Assembly: GCF_011365745.1 (NCBI RefSeq)
Contig: NZ_JAAOBY010000001.1
Location: 682,001-746,000, forward strand
Direction: 5' to 3'
Length of the DNA: 64,000 nucleotides
Origin: Flavobacterium turcicum
GTDB lineage: Bacteria > Bacteroidota > Bacteroidia > Flavobacteriales > Flavobacteriaceae
The translations under genes were made by a program, and so were the position numbers. The notes beneath the pieces were generated by a model that made no database searches, was not told the origin of the DNA, and was given only the letters and a program-made list of their open reading frames with translations. The first letter of the stretch is position 1. Each line of letters opens with the position of its first letter. Shown one piece after another: positions 33,774-43,446 of this stretch.

Positions 33774-34568
33774 ATGACATACGAAGGTGTACTGGCCAAA
33801 ATGCAAACCGAAATGGGAGCTCCCATTCAATACTATATCGTTTTTGAAAATAGTTTTTTAAACGTCAATCAATTTTTAAACAAAAATTTTTCGATACAAT
33901 TTGTAGGCTACCAATGTCTCAATTGCAACAAAAAGAAAAAAATTTTCCGTCAAGGTTTCTGTTACGACTGCTTTTATTCAAGTCCGGCCGTGGGCGATTG
34001 GATCATGAAACCCGAACTCAGCACCGCGCATCTTGGTATTGCTGATCGTGATTTGGCCTACGAACAAAAAGTACAATTGCAGCCGCACATTGTTTACTTG
34101 GCTTTGTCAAGCGAGGTCAAAGTAGGAGTTACACGCAAAACGCAAGTCCCAACCCGATGGATTGATCAAGGCGCCAACCAAGCCATTTCAATCGTTGAGG
34201 TTCCGAATCGCTATCTTGCCGGAATCACCGAGGTCGCTTTAAAAAAACATTATGCAGACAAAACCAATTGGCGCAAAATGTTAACCAACACGATTGAGCC
34301 AGTCGATTTGGTGGCGGAGCGCTTAAAACTGGAACACTTAATTCCATCCGAAGTTCAGGAGTATTTTTACAATCAAAACAACGATTTGTATGAAATGAAT
34401 TATCCTGTTTTGCAGTATCCCGCGAAGGTAAATAGCTTGAATCTTGATAAAACACCGCAGTTCGAAGGCAAGTTAACAGGCGTAAAAGGGCAGTATTTAC
34501 TCTTTGATGACGGCACCGTTTTTAATGTTCGCGGCTCCGAAGGCTATGTGGTGTCCATCACCGTGTAA
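33774..34568 (+). CDS. DUF2797 domain protein
   Basis: The 264-residue protein begins YEGVLAKMQTE, with a zinc-binding-like CLNCNKKKKIFRQGFCYDC (about 47-65, two CxxC pairs), then HIVYLALSSEVKVGVTRKTQVPTRWIDQG, a signature of DUF2797 that recalls GIY-YIG-type folds. A compact C-terminal beta region (GQYLLFDDGTVFNVRG) closes it. No activity is established; the resemblance to nucleases is only structural inference. It is divergent from the GH3 gene and followed by repeat copy 3. Confidence 0.85.
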   Translation: MTYEGVLAKMQTEMGAPIQYYIVFENSFLNVNQFLNKNFSIQFVGYQCLNCNKKKKIFRQGFCYDCFYSSPAVGDWIMKPELSTAHLGIADRDLAYEQKVQLQPHIVYLALSSEVKVGVTRKTQVPTRWIDQGANQAISIVEVPNRYLAGITEVALKKHYADKTNWRKMLTNTIEPVDLVAERLKLEHLIPSEVQEYFYNQNNDLYEMNYPVLQYPAKVNSLNLDKTPQFEGKLTGVKGQYLLFDDGTVFNVRGSEGYVVSITV

Positions 34569-34575
34569 AACAGTT

Positions 34576-34684
34576 GGGCGTACCCTTTTTTAAAATAGAA
34601 AAAATTTTAAAAATGTCAGGCTGTTCGCTGTATCTTTTATTTCGCTGCCGCTGCATAAAAGGATGCCGCTTCCATCCTTTACGC
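34576..34684 (+). repeat. Structured intergenic repeat, copy 3
   Basis: This 109-base element is closed by GCGTA (34578-34582) and TACGC (34680-34684). It begins GGGCGTACCC, has an AT-rich arm, then GTCAGGCTGTTCGCTGTAT. An imperfect inner stem (TCTTTTAT with ATAAAAGGA) precedes GGATGCCGCTTCCATCC and TTTACGC. It shares long core blocks with the inverted copy at 24564. It lies eight bases after the DUF2797 stop. Confidence 0.75.
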
Positions 34685-34741
34685 AACACAATATACAATA
34701 CCCGTTTTGGCTTTCAATGACAAAACGCCACTATGTTTCAC

Positions 34742-34785
34742 AAAAAAAAGAGGAATTTCAAACCTATTGAAATTCCTCTTTTTTT
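34742..34785. terminator. Bidirectional terminator
   Basis: GAGGAATTTCAA (34750-34761) and TTGAAATTCCTC (34767-34778), a perfect 12-bp stem, flanked by eight A on the left and seven T on the right. It serves the convergent DUF2797 and AsmA genes. Confidence 0.9.
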
Positions 34786-34798
34786 AATGTACTTCTAC

Positions 34799-37417
34799 CT
34801 AGTTTACTTTTGTGGTATCAGCTGGTTTCTTTTTCTTTTTAAACAAACCATTCAATAAATCAGCAGCTTTGGCTTTTACTTCTTCTTTTGTGGCTGGTTT
34901 GGTAGGCACAGCTGTTTTTGTGGTATCTCCTGGTTTTTTGTTTTTATTGATATAATCCGTTATCGCTGAAGTTCCTTTTTTTACCAAACGGTCTTTTTGT
35001 TGTTTCACCAATTGGTTTGTTAATTGTGTCAGCGCCGTTTTGATATCTGTTGTTATTCTCGGATTGGTAAAATTACCGCCCAAAATCGCATTGATAGGCA
35101 GGTTTTCAATTTTAGCAGCTTCGGCAGGAGTTAATTTTGCTAGTAAGGCATTGGCTTCGTTACCCAAATATTTAGCAGGAACATCAAATTTTAGGTTGTA
35201 ACTCATGCTTTGATCAAAACCGTGTGTGCCGCCAATTGTAGCTTTGATGTCTTTGTACTTAATGTCAAATGGTTTGATATTTACTTTACCATCTTTAAAT
35301 GTGATTGCTGCTTTGATGTCATTCAAATTTATTTTGTTTACATCTATAAACTTAATGTTTGACCCAATTGCTTTCAACAAAGTCGAATTTTTTTCATTGA
35401 CAGTAGTTGATAACAGTTGGCCCAATAAATCACCGGTTAAAGTTTTTAAGTCAGGCGTAAACTCGGTGGCATCTAGATTTCCGTTTAGTTTAATATTCGA
35501 ATTCAAACGGCCGTTAATGATTCCCGCAATAGGAGCAATTTTCTTCAGCATTTCCAATTGGGTAAATGACTGCGCAATATCGACTTGGTTTAATTTTAAA
35601 TCCATATTAAACACAGGTACTTTCCCTTTTGTAGAGACGGCTCCGTTTACTCCAATCGATCCACCAAAAATAGAAGTTTTCACATTTTCTAGTGTTACCT
35701 TTTGGTCTCTCACAATTAACTTTCCTGCTACATTTTTTAGTTGCAGGTTGTCATACAATACCGTATTGGCTTTTGCGCTAAGCGTACAGTTTAAGAAAGC
35801 GGGGATTTTCATCGCCTCGGCTTTTTTTCCAGCAGTGTTGTCTTTTGCCGGTTCTTCAGTCGTCATAAAATCGTCAACCGCTAATTGATTTGACGACATG
35901 AAAAAGTTTCCTTTCAACTCCTGATTTCTAAAAATAAAACCATAAAAGTTTTCCAGAATTCCACTTACGCTAATATCACTTCTTCCAGTTGTGGCATTTA
36001 ATTGTTTCAAATTAACTTGGCTTGGGTTAAACTGAACCACCGCCGTACTAATGTTCATGGTTTTGCCATTTTCATCAGCATATTTAAAGCCAGACAAGCT
36101 CATGGTGCCCGCATTATTTATCTTTTCATATTCACTTTTTTCAACACTTTGCATGTCAAACTTTGTGGTAACATCGGCTTTTAAAATCCCAGATAATGGT
36201 TTGTCAAGCTTGATAGGGTAGGCTTTTGATAGGTTTGCTAAATTGATAGTTCCTTTTAAAGCGGCATCTACTATTGCGTTTTGGGTGATGTTTTTTATGT
36301 TTGCTTTGGCATTAAATACATCTTGATCAATTTGAAACGAGAGTTTATCTAAGTTCACATAAGTGTCATTAAGAATTCCGGTTTCATTTATAATTTTAGT
36401 GTCAATAACAATTTTTTCAACAGTTTTAGGCAAGTTCGGGTATTTAAAAGAAGCATTGTTAGAGGCAATTGCAATATTGAATTTGGGTACGCTGCTTTCA
36501 GAGTATAATCCTTTTGCAAAACCAACAATGGTAAAGTCACCTGTGGTTTGTACATTATCTAAACTAGCTGCGTAGGCAGCTGGTATTATGCCCAAAAAGT
36601 TTTTAAATGACGAAGTTGGTGTTTTAAATTTCAAGTCATATTCTTGTCCTGAATCAGCAATTTGTATAAAGCCATCAAATTCTAACGGAAGTTGATTAAT
36701 TAATGCCTTGTTTTCTTTAAAGCTGTATTTACTGTTTTTTAAATCGATTCCTAATACGGCATCAAGTGTTAATGCTACTTGATTCATGTAATTGACTTTA
36801 TCCAGATTCAAGCTCACTTTAGCTGTGGTTTTGGTTGTTAAGTCTAGTTTTTCAGCTGCAAAATCACCTGTACCTTCGTGATTCAAGCTGTCAATAACCA
36901 TTTTAATTTTTGAACTTTCGTCAAAATAGCGAAACTGAAAATTTTCAATTTTGTATTCTTGAATTTTTAAAGCCAGCGGATTACTAGTTGAAGCTTCTTC
37001 TTTTTTGGCGTCTTTAAGTGCAATATCAAAGTTTCCAACACCATCTTTGTTAAAAATAATGTTGATCAACCCGTCTTTTGAAGTAACTCCATCAATAGCT
37101 ATTGGTTCTTTTTTATCTTTAAAAAGTTCTTTAATTGACATTTTAAGGTTGACTTCGCCTAGTGAAACCAATGTGTCTCCCGCAAAAGGCGCTTTATTGA
37201 TGATTACTAGTTTTTCTAGCGTTACATTAGCATTTGGAAAGTTTTTGAACAAACTTAAATCGGCATCAGCAAAGGATACCGTGGCGTCAACTTTTGCATT
37301 AATGGCATCGGTAATTTTTGCTTTTATTTGATCTTTAAATAAAAAGGGTGCTGCAAATAATGTTGCTACTAGCAACAAAAGGACTATACCTACTATTTTT
37401 AAAATTTTCTTTACCAT
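34799..37417 (-). CDS. AsmA family protein
   Basis: The 872-residue protein has an N-terminal membrane helix (about 5-27), then a typical AsmA opening (FKDQIKAKITDAINAKVDATVSF; LSLFKNFPNANVTLEKLVI) and a very long beta-rich body. A second AsmA-like region lies near 560-790 (INGRLNSNIKLNGNLDATEF), and a Lys-rich tail ends in KKKKPADTTKVN. The family forms hydrophobic grooves that carry phospholipids across the periplasm. An envelope-lipid role is likely from the family. It is monocistronic. Confidence 0.88.
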   Translation of the reverse strand: MVKKILKIVGIVLLLLVATLFAAPFLFKDQIKAKITDAINAKVDATVSFADADLSLFKNFPNANVTLEKLVIINKAPFAGDTLVSLGEVNLKMSIKELFKDKKEPIAIDGVTSKDGLINIIFNKDGVGNFDIALKDAKKEEASTSNPLALKIQEYKIENFQFRYFDESSKIKMVIDSLNHEGTGDFAAEKLDLTTKTTAKVSLNLDKVNYMNQVALTLDAVLGIDLKNSKYSFKENKALINQLPLEFDGFIQIADSGQEYDLKFKTPTSSFKNFLGIIPAAYAASLDNVQTTGDFTIVGFAKGLYSESSVPKFNIAIASNNASFKYPNLPKTVEKIVIDTKIINETGILNDTYVNLDKLSFQIDQDVFNAKANIKNITQNAIVDAALKGTINLANLSKAYPIKLDKPLSGILKADVTTKFDMQSVEKSEYEKINNAGTMSLSGFKYADENGKTMNISTAVVQFNPSQVNLKQLNATTGRSDISVSGILENFYGFIFRNQELKGNFFMSSNQLAVDDFMTTEEPAKDNTAGKKAEAMKIPAFLNCTLSAKANTVLYDNLQLKNVAGKLIVRDQKVTLENVKTSIFGGSIGVNGAVSTKGKVPVFNMDLKLNQVDIAQSFTQLEMLKKIAPIAGIINGRLNSNIKLNGNLDATEFTPDLKTLTGDLLGQLLSTTVNEKNSTLLKAIGSNIKFIDVNKINLNDIKAAITFKDGKVNIKPFDIKYKDIKATIGGTHGFDQSMSYNLKFDVPAKYLGNEANALLAKLTPAEAAKIENLPINAILGGNFTNPRITTDIKTALTQLTNQLVKQQKDRLVKKGTSAITDYINKNKKPGDTTKTAVPTKPATKEEVKAKAADLLNGLFKKKKKPADTTKVN

Positions 37418-37528
37418 GTGATGTTGCTTATTTTGAATTGCTTACCAATTACTTTATTGTACAAAAATACTGGATTTTGACTTTTTATCTTTCTAATGTT
37501 TTCATAAAAGCTTATATGATTTAAAGAA

Positions 37529-37560
37529 AAACCCGCTAAAGTAATGACAATAGCGGGTTT
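37529..37560 (-). terminator. sppA terminator
   Basis: AAACCCGCTA (37529-37538) pairs with TAGCGGGTTT (37551-37560), with an A-run on the left giving a U-tract on the minus strand. Confidence 0.85.
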
Positions 37561-37583
37561 AAAAGTATTTTCAATTTTTTTAT

Positions 37584-39344
37584 TTATTTCATTTTGATCG
37601 CAAACGGAAGCATGGCTTGCACGCCTTGTCTGGCTTGAAGTTTTTTAATTTCGTTCAACATGCGATAGTTTTCTTCTCCAATTTCCTCTTTAATAAAACG
37701 CTCTTTTGATTGTGCAAAAGGGAAACCTGCTAGTAAATCATCGAAATTTTTGTCGTATTCTGGATAATTTTGAGTTCGGTATTCTTTTATTTTTGCTAAC
37801 GAAGCCGCTTTTGCAATAGCGTCATCCAAACCACCAATTTTGTCTACAAGACCAATTTTTAGTGCTTCGGCGCCAGTCCACACACGTCCTTGTGCAATGT
37901 TGTCTACTTGTGCAAACGACATTTTTCGGCCTTGAGCTACGCGAGTCACAAAAGTTTTGTAAATGTGCTCCACACCTTCAAGCGTTACGGCTTTGAAATT
38001 TTCATCCAATGGTACAAACGGACTATAATCAGCAGCGTTAGAATGGGTTTTTACTTGTTCTGTATGAATGCCAATTTTGGTAGCTAGAGTTGTAAAGTTA
38101 GGTAATACGCCAAATACACCAATTGATCCTGTGATGGTACTTTCTTCAGCAAAAATAGTATTTGCATTACAAGCTATATAGTAGCCTCCTGATGCTGCAT
38201 AATTACCCATAGATACCACGATTGGTTTTACTTTTTTAGTCAACTCAATTTCTCTCCAAATTAAGTCCGAAGTTAAGGCGCTTCCACCCGGACTATCAAT
38301 ACGCAAAACAATCGCTTTCACGTCTTTATTAGTTCTAGCTTCTTGCAAAGACCTGCGCATTGAACCTTCGCCTATTACAGTTACATCTCCTTCACCGCCC
38401 ATAATTTCGCCTTGCGCATAAATGATGGCAATTTCATCCGTAGCGCTATTTATACTTGCAGTTGTTGCTGTTTTTTGAGCATAATCAAGTATCGAAACAC
38501 TGTTGTAATCCTCATCTTTATCTACCTTTAATGCTTTTTTAATGGCATCATGGTATACATCTTCGTAAGCAATTACGTCAATTAGTTTTTGTGCCTTTGC
38601 CATTTCAGGAGTACGTGCTAAAAGACCGGTAGCAATTTCATTCAATTTTGTTACACTAAGATTTCTGCTTTTTGCGATGTCTTTTATCATTGAATTCCAA
38701 ACAGAGGTCAATAATGCAGTAGTTTGCTCTCTGTTGGCCTCGCTCATTTGGTTTTCTAAGAAAGGTTCAACCGCACTTTTGTATTTTCCATGACGAATAA
38801 CCTCCATTTTCAAACCTGATTTTTCTTGAAAATCTTTAAAAAACATAACTTCTGACGACAATCCTTTAAAATCCATTTCGCCTACTGGATTCAAGTAAAC
38901 GGTGTTAGCAACCGAGTTCAAGTAGTATTCTTTTTGTGAGTAGGTATTGCCGTAGGCCATTACAAATTTACCTGATTGTTTAAAGCTTTCTAAAGCATCG
39001 CGCAAGGCTTTGCTTTGTGCCATTCCTAAATACGAATTGTTATTCAAAATAGAAATACCTTTGATATTATCATCGGTTTTTGCAGCCTCTATAGAATTAA
39101 TAATGTCAATAACACCTATTTTTTCATTTTCTGAAAAAGCAGTAACCCAAGGATCGTTGTATTTACCAGCGTAATCATTTTGAACGTTTTCTAGATTCAA
39201 TTCAATAACCGAATTACTATCTACCACAACGCCATCAGATTCACCACCAAAAATGGTTCCTATTAAAACGATTCCAAAAAAGAATAACATAAAAAAGACA
39301 AATATCCCAATGACAGTTGCCAGTACATTTCCTAAAAATCTCAT
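37584..39344 (-). CDS. sppA: Signal peptide peptidase SppA (67K type)
   Basis: From MRFLGNVLATVIGIF the protein has 586 residues; the frame runs nine residues further upstream without a better start. A membrane helix (about 5-30) is followed by two tandem S49 domains. The general-base Lys lies in RHGKYKSAVEPF of the first domain (about 190) and the catalytic Ser in SMGNYAASGGYY of the second (about 385), as in E. coli SppA. It degrades released signal peptides in the membrane. It is divergent from folK. Confidence 0.93.
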   Translation of the reverse strand: MRFLGNVLATVIGIFVFFMLFFFGIVLIGTIFGGESDGVVVDSNSVIELNLENVQNDYAGKYNDPWVTAFSENEKIGVIDIINSIEAAKTDDNIKGISILNNNSYLGMAQSKALRDALESFKQSGKFVMAYGNTYSQKEYYLNSVANTVYLNPVGEMDFKGLSSEVMFFKDFQEKSGLKMEVIRHGKYKSAVEPFLENQMSEANREQTTALLTSVWNSMIKDIAKSRNLSVTKLNEIATGLLARTPEMAKAQKLIDVIAYEDVYHDAIKKALKVDKDEDYNSVSILDYAQKTATTASINSATDEIAIIYAQGEIMGGEGDVTVIGEGSMRRSLQEARTNKDVKAIVLRIDSPGGSALTSDLIWREIELTKKVKPIVVSMGNYAASGGYYIACNANTIFAEESTITGSIGVFGVLPNFTTLATKIGIHTEQVKTHSNAADYSPFVPLDENFKAVTLEGVEHIYKTFVTRVAQGRKMSFAQVDNIAQGRVWTGAEALKIGLVDKIGGLDDAIAKAASLAKIKEYRTQNYPEYDKNFDDLLAGFPFAQSKERFIKEEIGEENYRMLNEIKKLQARQGVQAMLPFAIKMK

Positions 39345-39483
39345 ATAATTTATTTTTTGTATCAGTCGCAAAATTCTTGAAATGTTACAGCACAGTTGTA
39401 TAGGATTTCAAAAATTAAGCAAATAAAAGTGGTCGCAAATATATTCCTAATTCTAAAATTCTTTTAGTTAATTTGCATCAATT

Positions 39484-40629
39484 ATGAAATCACAGCATCA
39501 AGTTATTCTATCTATAGGCAGCAATCAAGGCGATCGTTTGGCTACGATTGAGCAGAGTCTTCAATTGATTCATCAACAAATAGGCACTATTTTGCGTGTT
39601 TCTAGATTGTATCAAACCCCTGCGTGGGGTTTTGAGAGCGATGATTTTTATAATTGTGCTGTAGTGATTCATACCTATAGCAGCGCGCACAAAGTTTTGA
39701 ATCAGGTTTTAAAAATTGAGAAACAATTGGGTAGGTTACGAAAGAGCACAACTGGATATGCTGCCCGAACTATTGATATCGATATTGTTGCTTTTGATAA
39801 TGATGTAATCCAGTCTGAAAAATTACAAGTGCCACACCCATTAATGCAAGATCGTAATTTTGTACTGTTGCCTTTACAAGATTTAAATTTAGATTGGGAG
39901 CATCCCGTTTTGGGCAAAACGATAACCCAAATGATATCTTTGTCAGCAGATGTTAGCCCTTGTGCCGTTGTGCAAAATATGACACAACCTTTGCAAGGTA
40001 TTCCACTTGAACGCTACAATTATGTTGCTTTCGAAGGGAATATTGGAGCGGGTAAAACCACGTTGGCAACCAAAATTGCAGAGGATTTCAACGCGAAAAC
40101 CGTTTTAGAGCGTTTTGCCGATAATCCTTTTTTACCAAAATTCTATAAAGATCAAAATCGCTACGCGTTTCCGCTAGAGATGTCATTCCTTGCTGATAGA
40201 TACCAACAACTATCCGATGACTTGGCACAATTCGATTTGTTCAAAGATTTTTTAGTAGCCGATTATCATATTTTTAAGTCTTTAATTTTTGCGAAAATCA
40301 CTTTAGCAGAAGATGAATACCGCTTGTATCGCAATCTTTTTGATATCATTTACAAAGAAATGCCAAGGCCTGATTTGTATGTGTACTTATATCAAAATTC
40401 AGAACGTTTGTTGCAAAACATCAAAAAAAGGGGACGCAGTTACGAGCAAAAAATTCCAGCTGATTATTTAGATAAAATCAACAGCGGTTATTTGGATTAT
40501 ATCAAGTCGCAAACCAATTTAAATGTACTAATCATCGATGTTTCTGATCGTGATTTTGTAAAAAATCAAGAAGACTATCTGTACATATTGGAGGAAATCA
40601 AGAAAAAAATGCTTTCCCAAAATTTTTAA
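39484..40629 (+). CDS. folK: FolK-deoxynucleoside kinase fusion
   Basis: The 381-residue protein joins two enzymes. Residues 5-150 are 6-hydroxymethyl-7,8-dihydropterin pyrophosphokinase: ILSIGSNQGDR, FYNCAVVIHT, and ARTIDIDIVAFD with VPHPLMQDRNFVLLPL, the folate-pathway signature. Residues 178-378 are a deoxynucleoside kinase with P-loop FEGNIGAGKTTLA, ERF and the LID-like KRGRSYEQKIP. The first activity supports folate synthesis and the second salvages deoxynucleosides; both feed thymidylate and DNA synthesis. Each half has complete motifs, so both should be active. Confidence 0.93.
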   Translation: MKSQHQVILSIGSNQGDRLATIEQSLQLIHQQIGTILRVSRLYQTPAWGFESDDFYNCAVVIHTYSSAHKVLNQVLKIEKQLGRLRKSTTGYAARTIDIDIVAFDNDVIQSEKLQVPHPLMQDRNFVLLPLQDLNLDWEHPVLGKTITQMISLSADVSPCAVVQNMTQPLQGIPLERYNYVAFEGNIGAGKTTLATKIAEDFNAKTVLERFADNPFLPKFYKDQNRYAFPLEMSFLADRYQQLSDDLAQFDLFKDFLVADYHIFKSLIFAKITLAEDEYRLYRNLFDIIYKEMPRPDLYVYLYQNSERLLQNIKKRGRSYEQKIPADYLDKINSGYLDYIKSQTNLNVLIIDVSDRDFVKNQEDYLYILEEIKKKMLSQNF

Positions 40630-40644
40630 CTTCTTTCTCGTCTC

Positions 40645-42810
40645 TTATCTTTTAAGTGAAAAGTGCCCTCTTTTTTCTGGTGATGTAGCGTCTAGTTTAA
40701 GTACAAACCAATAATCATCAGCCGGCAAAGGAATTTTATTAAAAGTGCCATCCCAAAATGTTTTGAATTGGTTGAGAACTACAATTAATTTTCCGTAACG
40801 ATCAAAAATAGAGACTTTTGCTTGCGGATAATTGATAAGACCTTTGATTTCCCAAATATCATTGTAAGAATCGTTATTAGGGGTGAAGAATTTAGGAGCA
40901 ATAACCACTACGAAAGGCGCTGAATCAATGCCGCAACCATTTTTTTCTCTTATAAAAGCAGTTCGTAAACCACTTGGAACATTAAAAAACACATTCGAAT
41001 TTTGGTAATTAGTACCATCTACAGAGTATTCGTAATAATTTTGTTCCGTTTCAGGATAAATTACAACTCTATTTTCGTTTACATCAATTCGATCTATTGT
41101 AGGCGCTAAATATTCTACTACATTAATTTTTTTAACGGCGCTGCATCCTTGGCTATCGGTTACTTTTACAGTATATGTGCCACCTGAGGAAACTTGAATA
41201 GTTTGAGTTCGTGCACCGGTTGACCACTCATAACTTACATTTGCTATACCTGCATCAAGAGTTAGGTTGTCGTTTTGGCATAAGATTAAATCTTGATCAA
41301 TAACTGATGGAGGTATATTGATTTCTACAGTAACTGCTGTTCTAACGCCATCAGTACAGCTATTGTTAAAAGCTTGTGCGTAGTAAGTAGTATTTTGTGT
41401 TACGTTGGCAAATGTTACACTAGTTCCTGTGGCAATAATTTGAGTTGAAGTAGCGCTTTCGTACCAGTTGATGATTCCTGTATTTGTAGTTGCTTGTAAA
41501 GTTACGCTGCCAGCGCCACAGCGTGTAACGGGTGAATTAGTACTTGTAATACTCGGAATTTGTTGTACGGTAGCAATTACTGCTGTACGATTCGTTGGAC
41601 AGCCTGCTGAAACATAATAGGTTTTAGAATTTGTTAAAAACTCGGTAGTAAATGAAGGGCCGCTAAAAAGTATACTCCCACCAGTTGGAGTGTCGTACCA
41701 GTCTAATGTGCCCGTAGTGGCGGTTGCTTGAAGAATGAGGGTTCCAGAGCCACAACGGCTATCAGGTGTAGTAGTGGTGATTTTGGCAATAGTCATAGTG
41801 GTGCTAGTTGCAATTTCAAGTACAGGATCACCTGGCATGCCACCATATTCAACAATATATCCTTTGGGTTGATAATCTCCGCTAGTATCTCCGGTGTTAG
41901 ATAAATCATTCCATGAACCAGGAATTCCAACACCAGGCGCTGTGATATGAGCAAAATCTTCGTTACCAGAATTATTGGGTTCATTTCTATTCCAGAACGC
42001 AAATTGATTAGCGGGTGCCGATCCATTGGCGAGTCCATTCCAAAATATAGTTCCGTTTTCAGGGCCAGTTACCCATTTCCAAACACCTTCGGTTTCTGCA
42101 TCACTTCCTCCAATCCATCCTGTTCCTTGGGCTTGCTCTCCAGATATTTGTGCTTCATCTGCAGCTGTTAATGTGGCTAAATAGCCTCGTAATCCAAAGT
42201 AATTGCTGTTTTCTGCTGCTATTTTTGCATCCTGCCACGGTATATTTATTGCTGAAATAAATCGGTAATAATGACCATTTCGCGGTAAGTAATTGGCTTG
42301 TCCTAGAGTTATAGAAAAAGTTCTCGCAGTTCCCGCTGGATTCGCGCTTGAGTTGCTAAAGACAACATTTTTAATGGCGCGCACAAAATCTTGATAAAGT
42401 ACTTTTGCACCACTAATTGGACTTGACAATTGTAACTTACCTTCAACAGCACTCCACGTCGCAATTATGGTGGGATGCATGGCTGTGTTGGTTAATGTAA
42501 GTAGATCTTGTCCGTTAGCGTAACCGCCAGTGATTTGTATGTAAACTGCTTCTGTTCCTATGTCAGTTGCATCGGCGCCAGTAATGGTAATATCAGTAAC
42601 TACATTTAAAGGACTTCCTGGGCAAAATATTTGATTACCACTTGCTGCTATTCGAGGTGAATTAACCGCAAGAGTTGTTTTTGTTTTTTTAGAAATTGAG
42701 TCACCTTCTTTTTTAAAAATCAGATTTGTATTAGCAATCGCTGCATTTGCAATCATTGGGGCAAATACTAGGAAAGCCAACGTTATTTTTAAAAAAGTAT
42801 TTAATTTCAT
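40645..42810 (-). CDS. C-type lectin-like protein with type B T9SS sorting domain
   Basis: From MKLNTFLK the protein has 721 residues; three residues upstream are dispensable. A signal peptide (about 1-25, ANA) leads to a beta region and a C-type lectin-like domain (about 175-330: NGHYYRF, WIGGSDAETEGVWKW, NEPNNSG, SWNDLSN). Two Ig-like repeats (about 345-500, each DSRCGSGTLxLQATTxTGxxxWY) follow. The C-terminus (about 630-721) is a CHU_C/type B sorting domain (FFTPNNDSYNDIWEI, SIFDRYGKLI). It is exported by type IX secretion and probably binds surface glycans. Confidence 0.9.
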   Translation of the reverse strand: MKLNTFLKITLAFLVFAPMIANAAIANTNLIFKKEGDSISKKTKTTLAVNSPRIAASGNQIFCPGSPLNVVTDITITGADATDIGTEAVYIQITGGYANGQDLLTLTNTAMHPTIIATWSAVEGKLQLSSPISGAKVLYQDFVRAIKNVVFSNSSANPAGTARTFSITLGQANYLPRNGHYYRFISAINIPWQDAKIAAENSNYFGLRGYLATLTAADEAQISGEQAQGTGWIGGSDAETEGVWKWVTGPENGTIFWNGLANGSAPANQFAFWNRNEPNNSGNEDFAHITAPGVGIPGSWNDLSNTGDTSGDYQPKGYIVEYGGMPGDPVLEIATSTTMTIAKITTTTPDSRCGSGTLILQATATTGTLDWYDTPTGGSILFSGPSFTTEFLTNSKTYYVSAGCPTNRTAVIATVQQIPSITSTNSPVTRCGAGSVTLQATTNTGIINWYESATSTQIIATGTSVTFANVTQNTTYYAQAFNNSCTDGVRTAVTVEINIPPSVIDQDLILCQNDNLTLDAGIANVSYEWSTGARTQTIQVSSGGTYTVKVTDSQGCSAVKKINVVEYLAPTIDRIDVNENRVVIYPETEQNYYEYSVDGTNYQNSNVFFNVPSGLRTAFIREKNGCGIDSAPFVVVIAPKFFTPNNDSYNDIWEIKGLINYPQAKVSIFDRYGKLIVVLNQFKTFWDGTFNKIPLPADDYWFVLKLDATSPEKRGHFSLKR

Positions 42811-42837
42811 GGGGAACAAATTACTTGATATAGTACT

Positions 42838-43377
42838 TTAATTAGCAGGCCAATTTAATTTTTGAAATAAATCCCAAATCACAATTCCTGCACTTACTGC
42901 AATATTCAAGGAATGTTTGGTGCCCAATTGCGGAATTTCTATTGAGCCATCGCATAGTGCCACTGCTTCTTGTGAAACTCCGTGAACTTCATTTCCAAAC
43001 ACAATTGCATATCGTTTTTGAGGTTCTATTTTAAAATTTTGCAATAAAATTGCACTTTCTACTTGCTCAATTGCAAGTGTTGTAATGTTGTCATCTTTTA
43101 GTTTAGTGATTACGTCAAGAACGCTTTCACAATGCTCCCAAGCTACTGTTTCGGTAGCGCCAAGAGCTGTTTTATGAATTTCTTTGTTAGGAGGTGTGGC
43201 TGTAATACCGCAGAGGTAAATTTTTTCGATCAAAAAGGCATCCGAAGTACGAAAAACAGAACCAATATTATGCAAGCTTCTTACATCATCAAGAACTACG
43301 ATGAGTGGTGTTTTTTCTGATTGTTTGAAATCAGCAATCGATTTTCGCTCTAACTCGCTATTTTCTAGCTTTCTCAT
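42838..43377 (-). CDS. TrmH/SpoU family RNA methyltransferase
   Basis: The 179-residue SPOUT enzyme has motif 1 PLIVVLDDVRSLHNIGSVFRTSDAF (read as about 24-48), motif 2 AIVFGNEVHGVSQEA (about 133-147) and motif 3 IPQLGTKHSLNIAVSAGIVIWDL. It methylates a ribose 2'-OH in tRNA or rRNA with S-adenosylmethionine; the exact target cannot be read. Catalytic Arg and Asn are present. It lies between the lectin gene and the DUF1573 gene, with a terminator upstream. Confidence 0.9.
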   Translation of the reverse strand: MRKLENSELERKSIADFKQSEKTPLIVVLDDVRSLHNIGSVFRTSDAFLIEKIYLCGITATPPNKEIHKTALGATETVAWEHCESVLDVITKLKDDNITTLAIEQVESAILLQNFKIEPQKRYAIVFGNEVHGVSQEAVALCDGSIEIPQLGTKHSLNIAVSAGIVIWDLFQKLNWPAN

Positions 43378-43392
43378 ATTTTATATTTTATC

Positions 43393-43427
43393 AAAAAAAA
43401 AGCTTCCAGATGGTTATGGAAGCTTTT
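43393..43427 (-). terminator. DUF1573 gene terminator
   Basis: AAAAGCTTCCA (43398-43408) pairs with TGGAAGCTTTT (43417-43427); the A-run before it makes a U-tract on the minus strand, 20 bases after the stop. Confidence 0.85.
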
Positions 43428-43446
43428 CTAGTATGTTTGGTATTCC

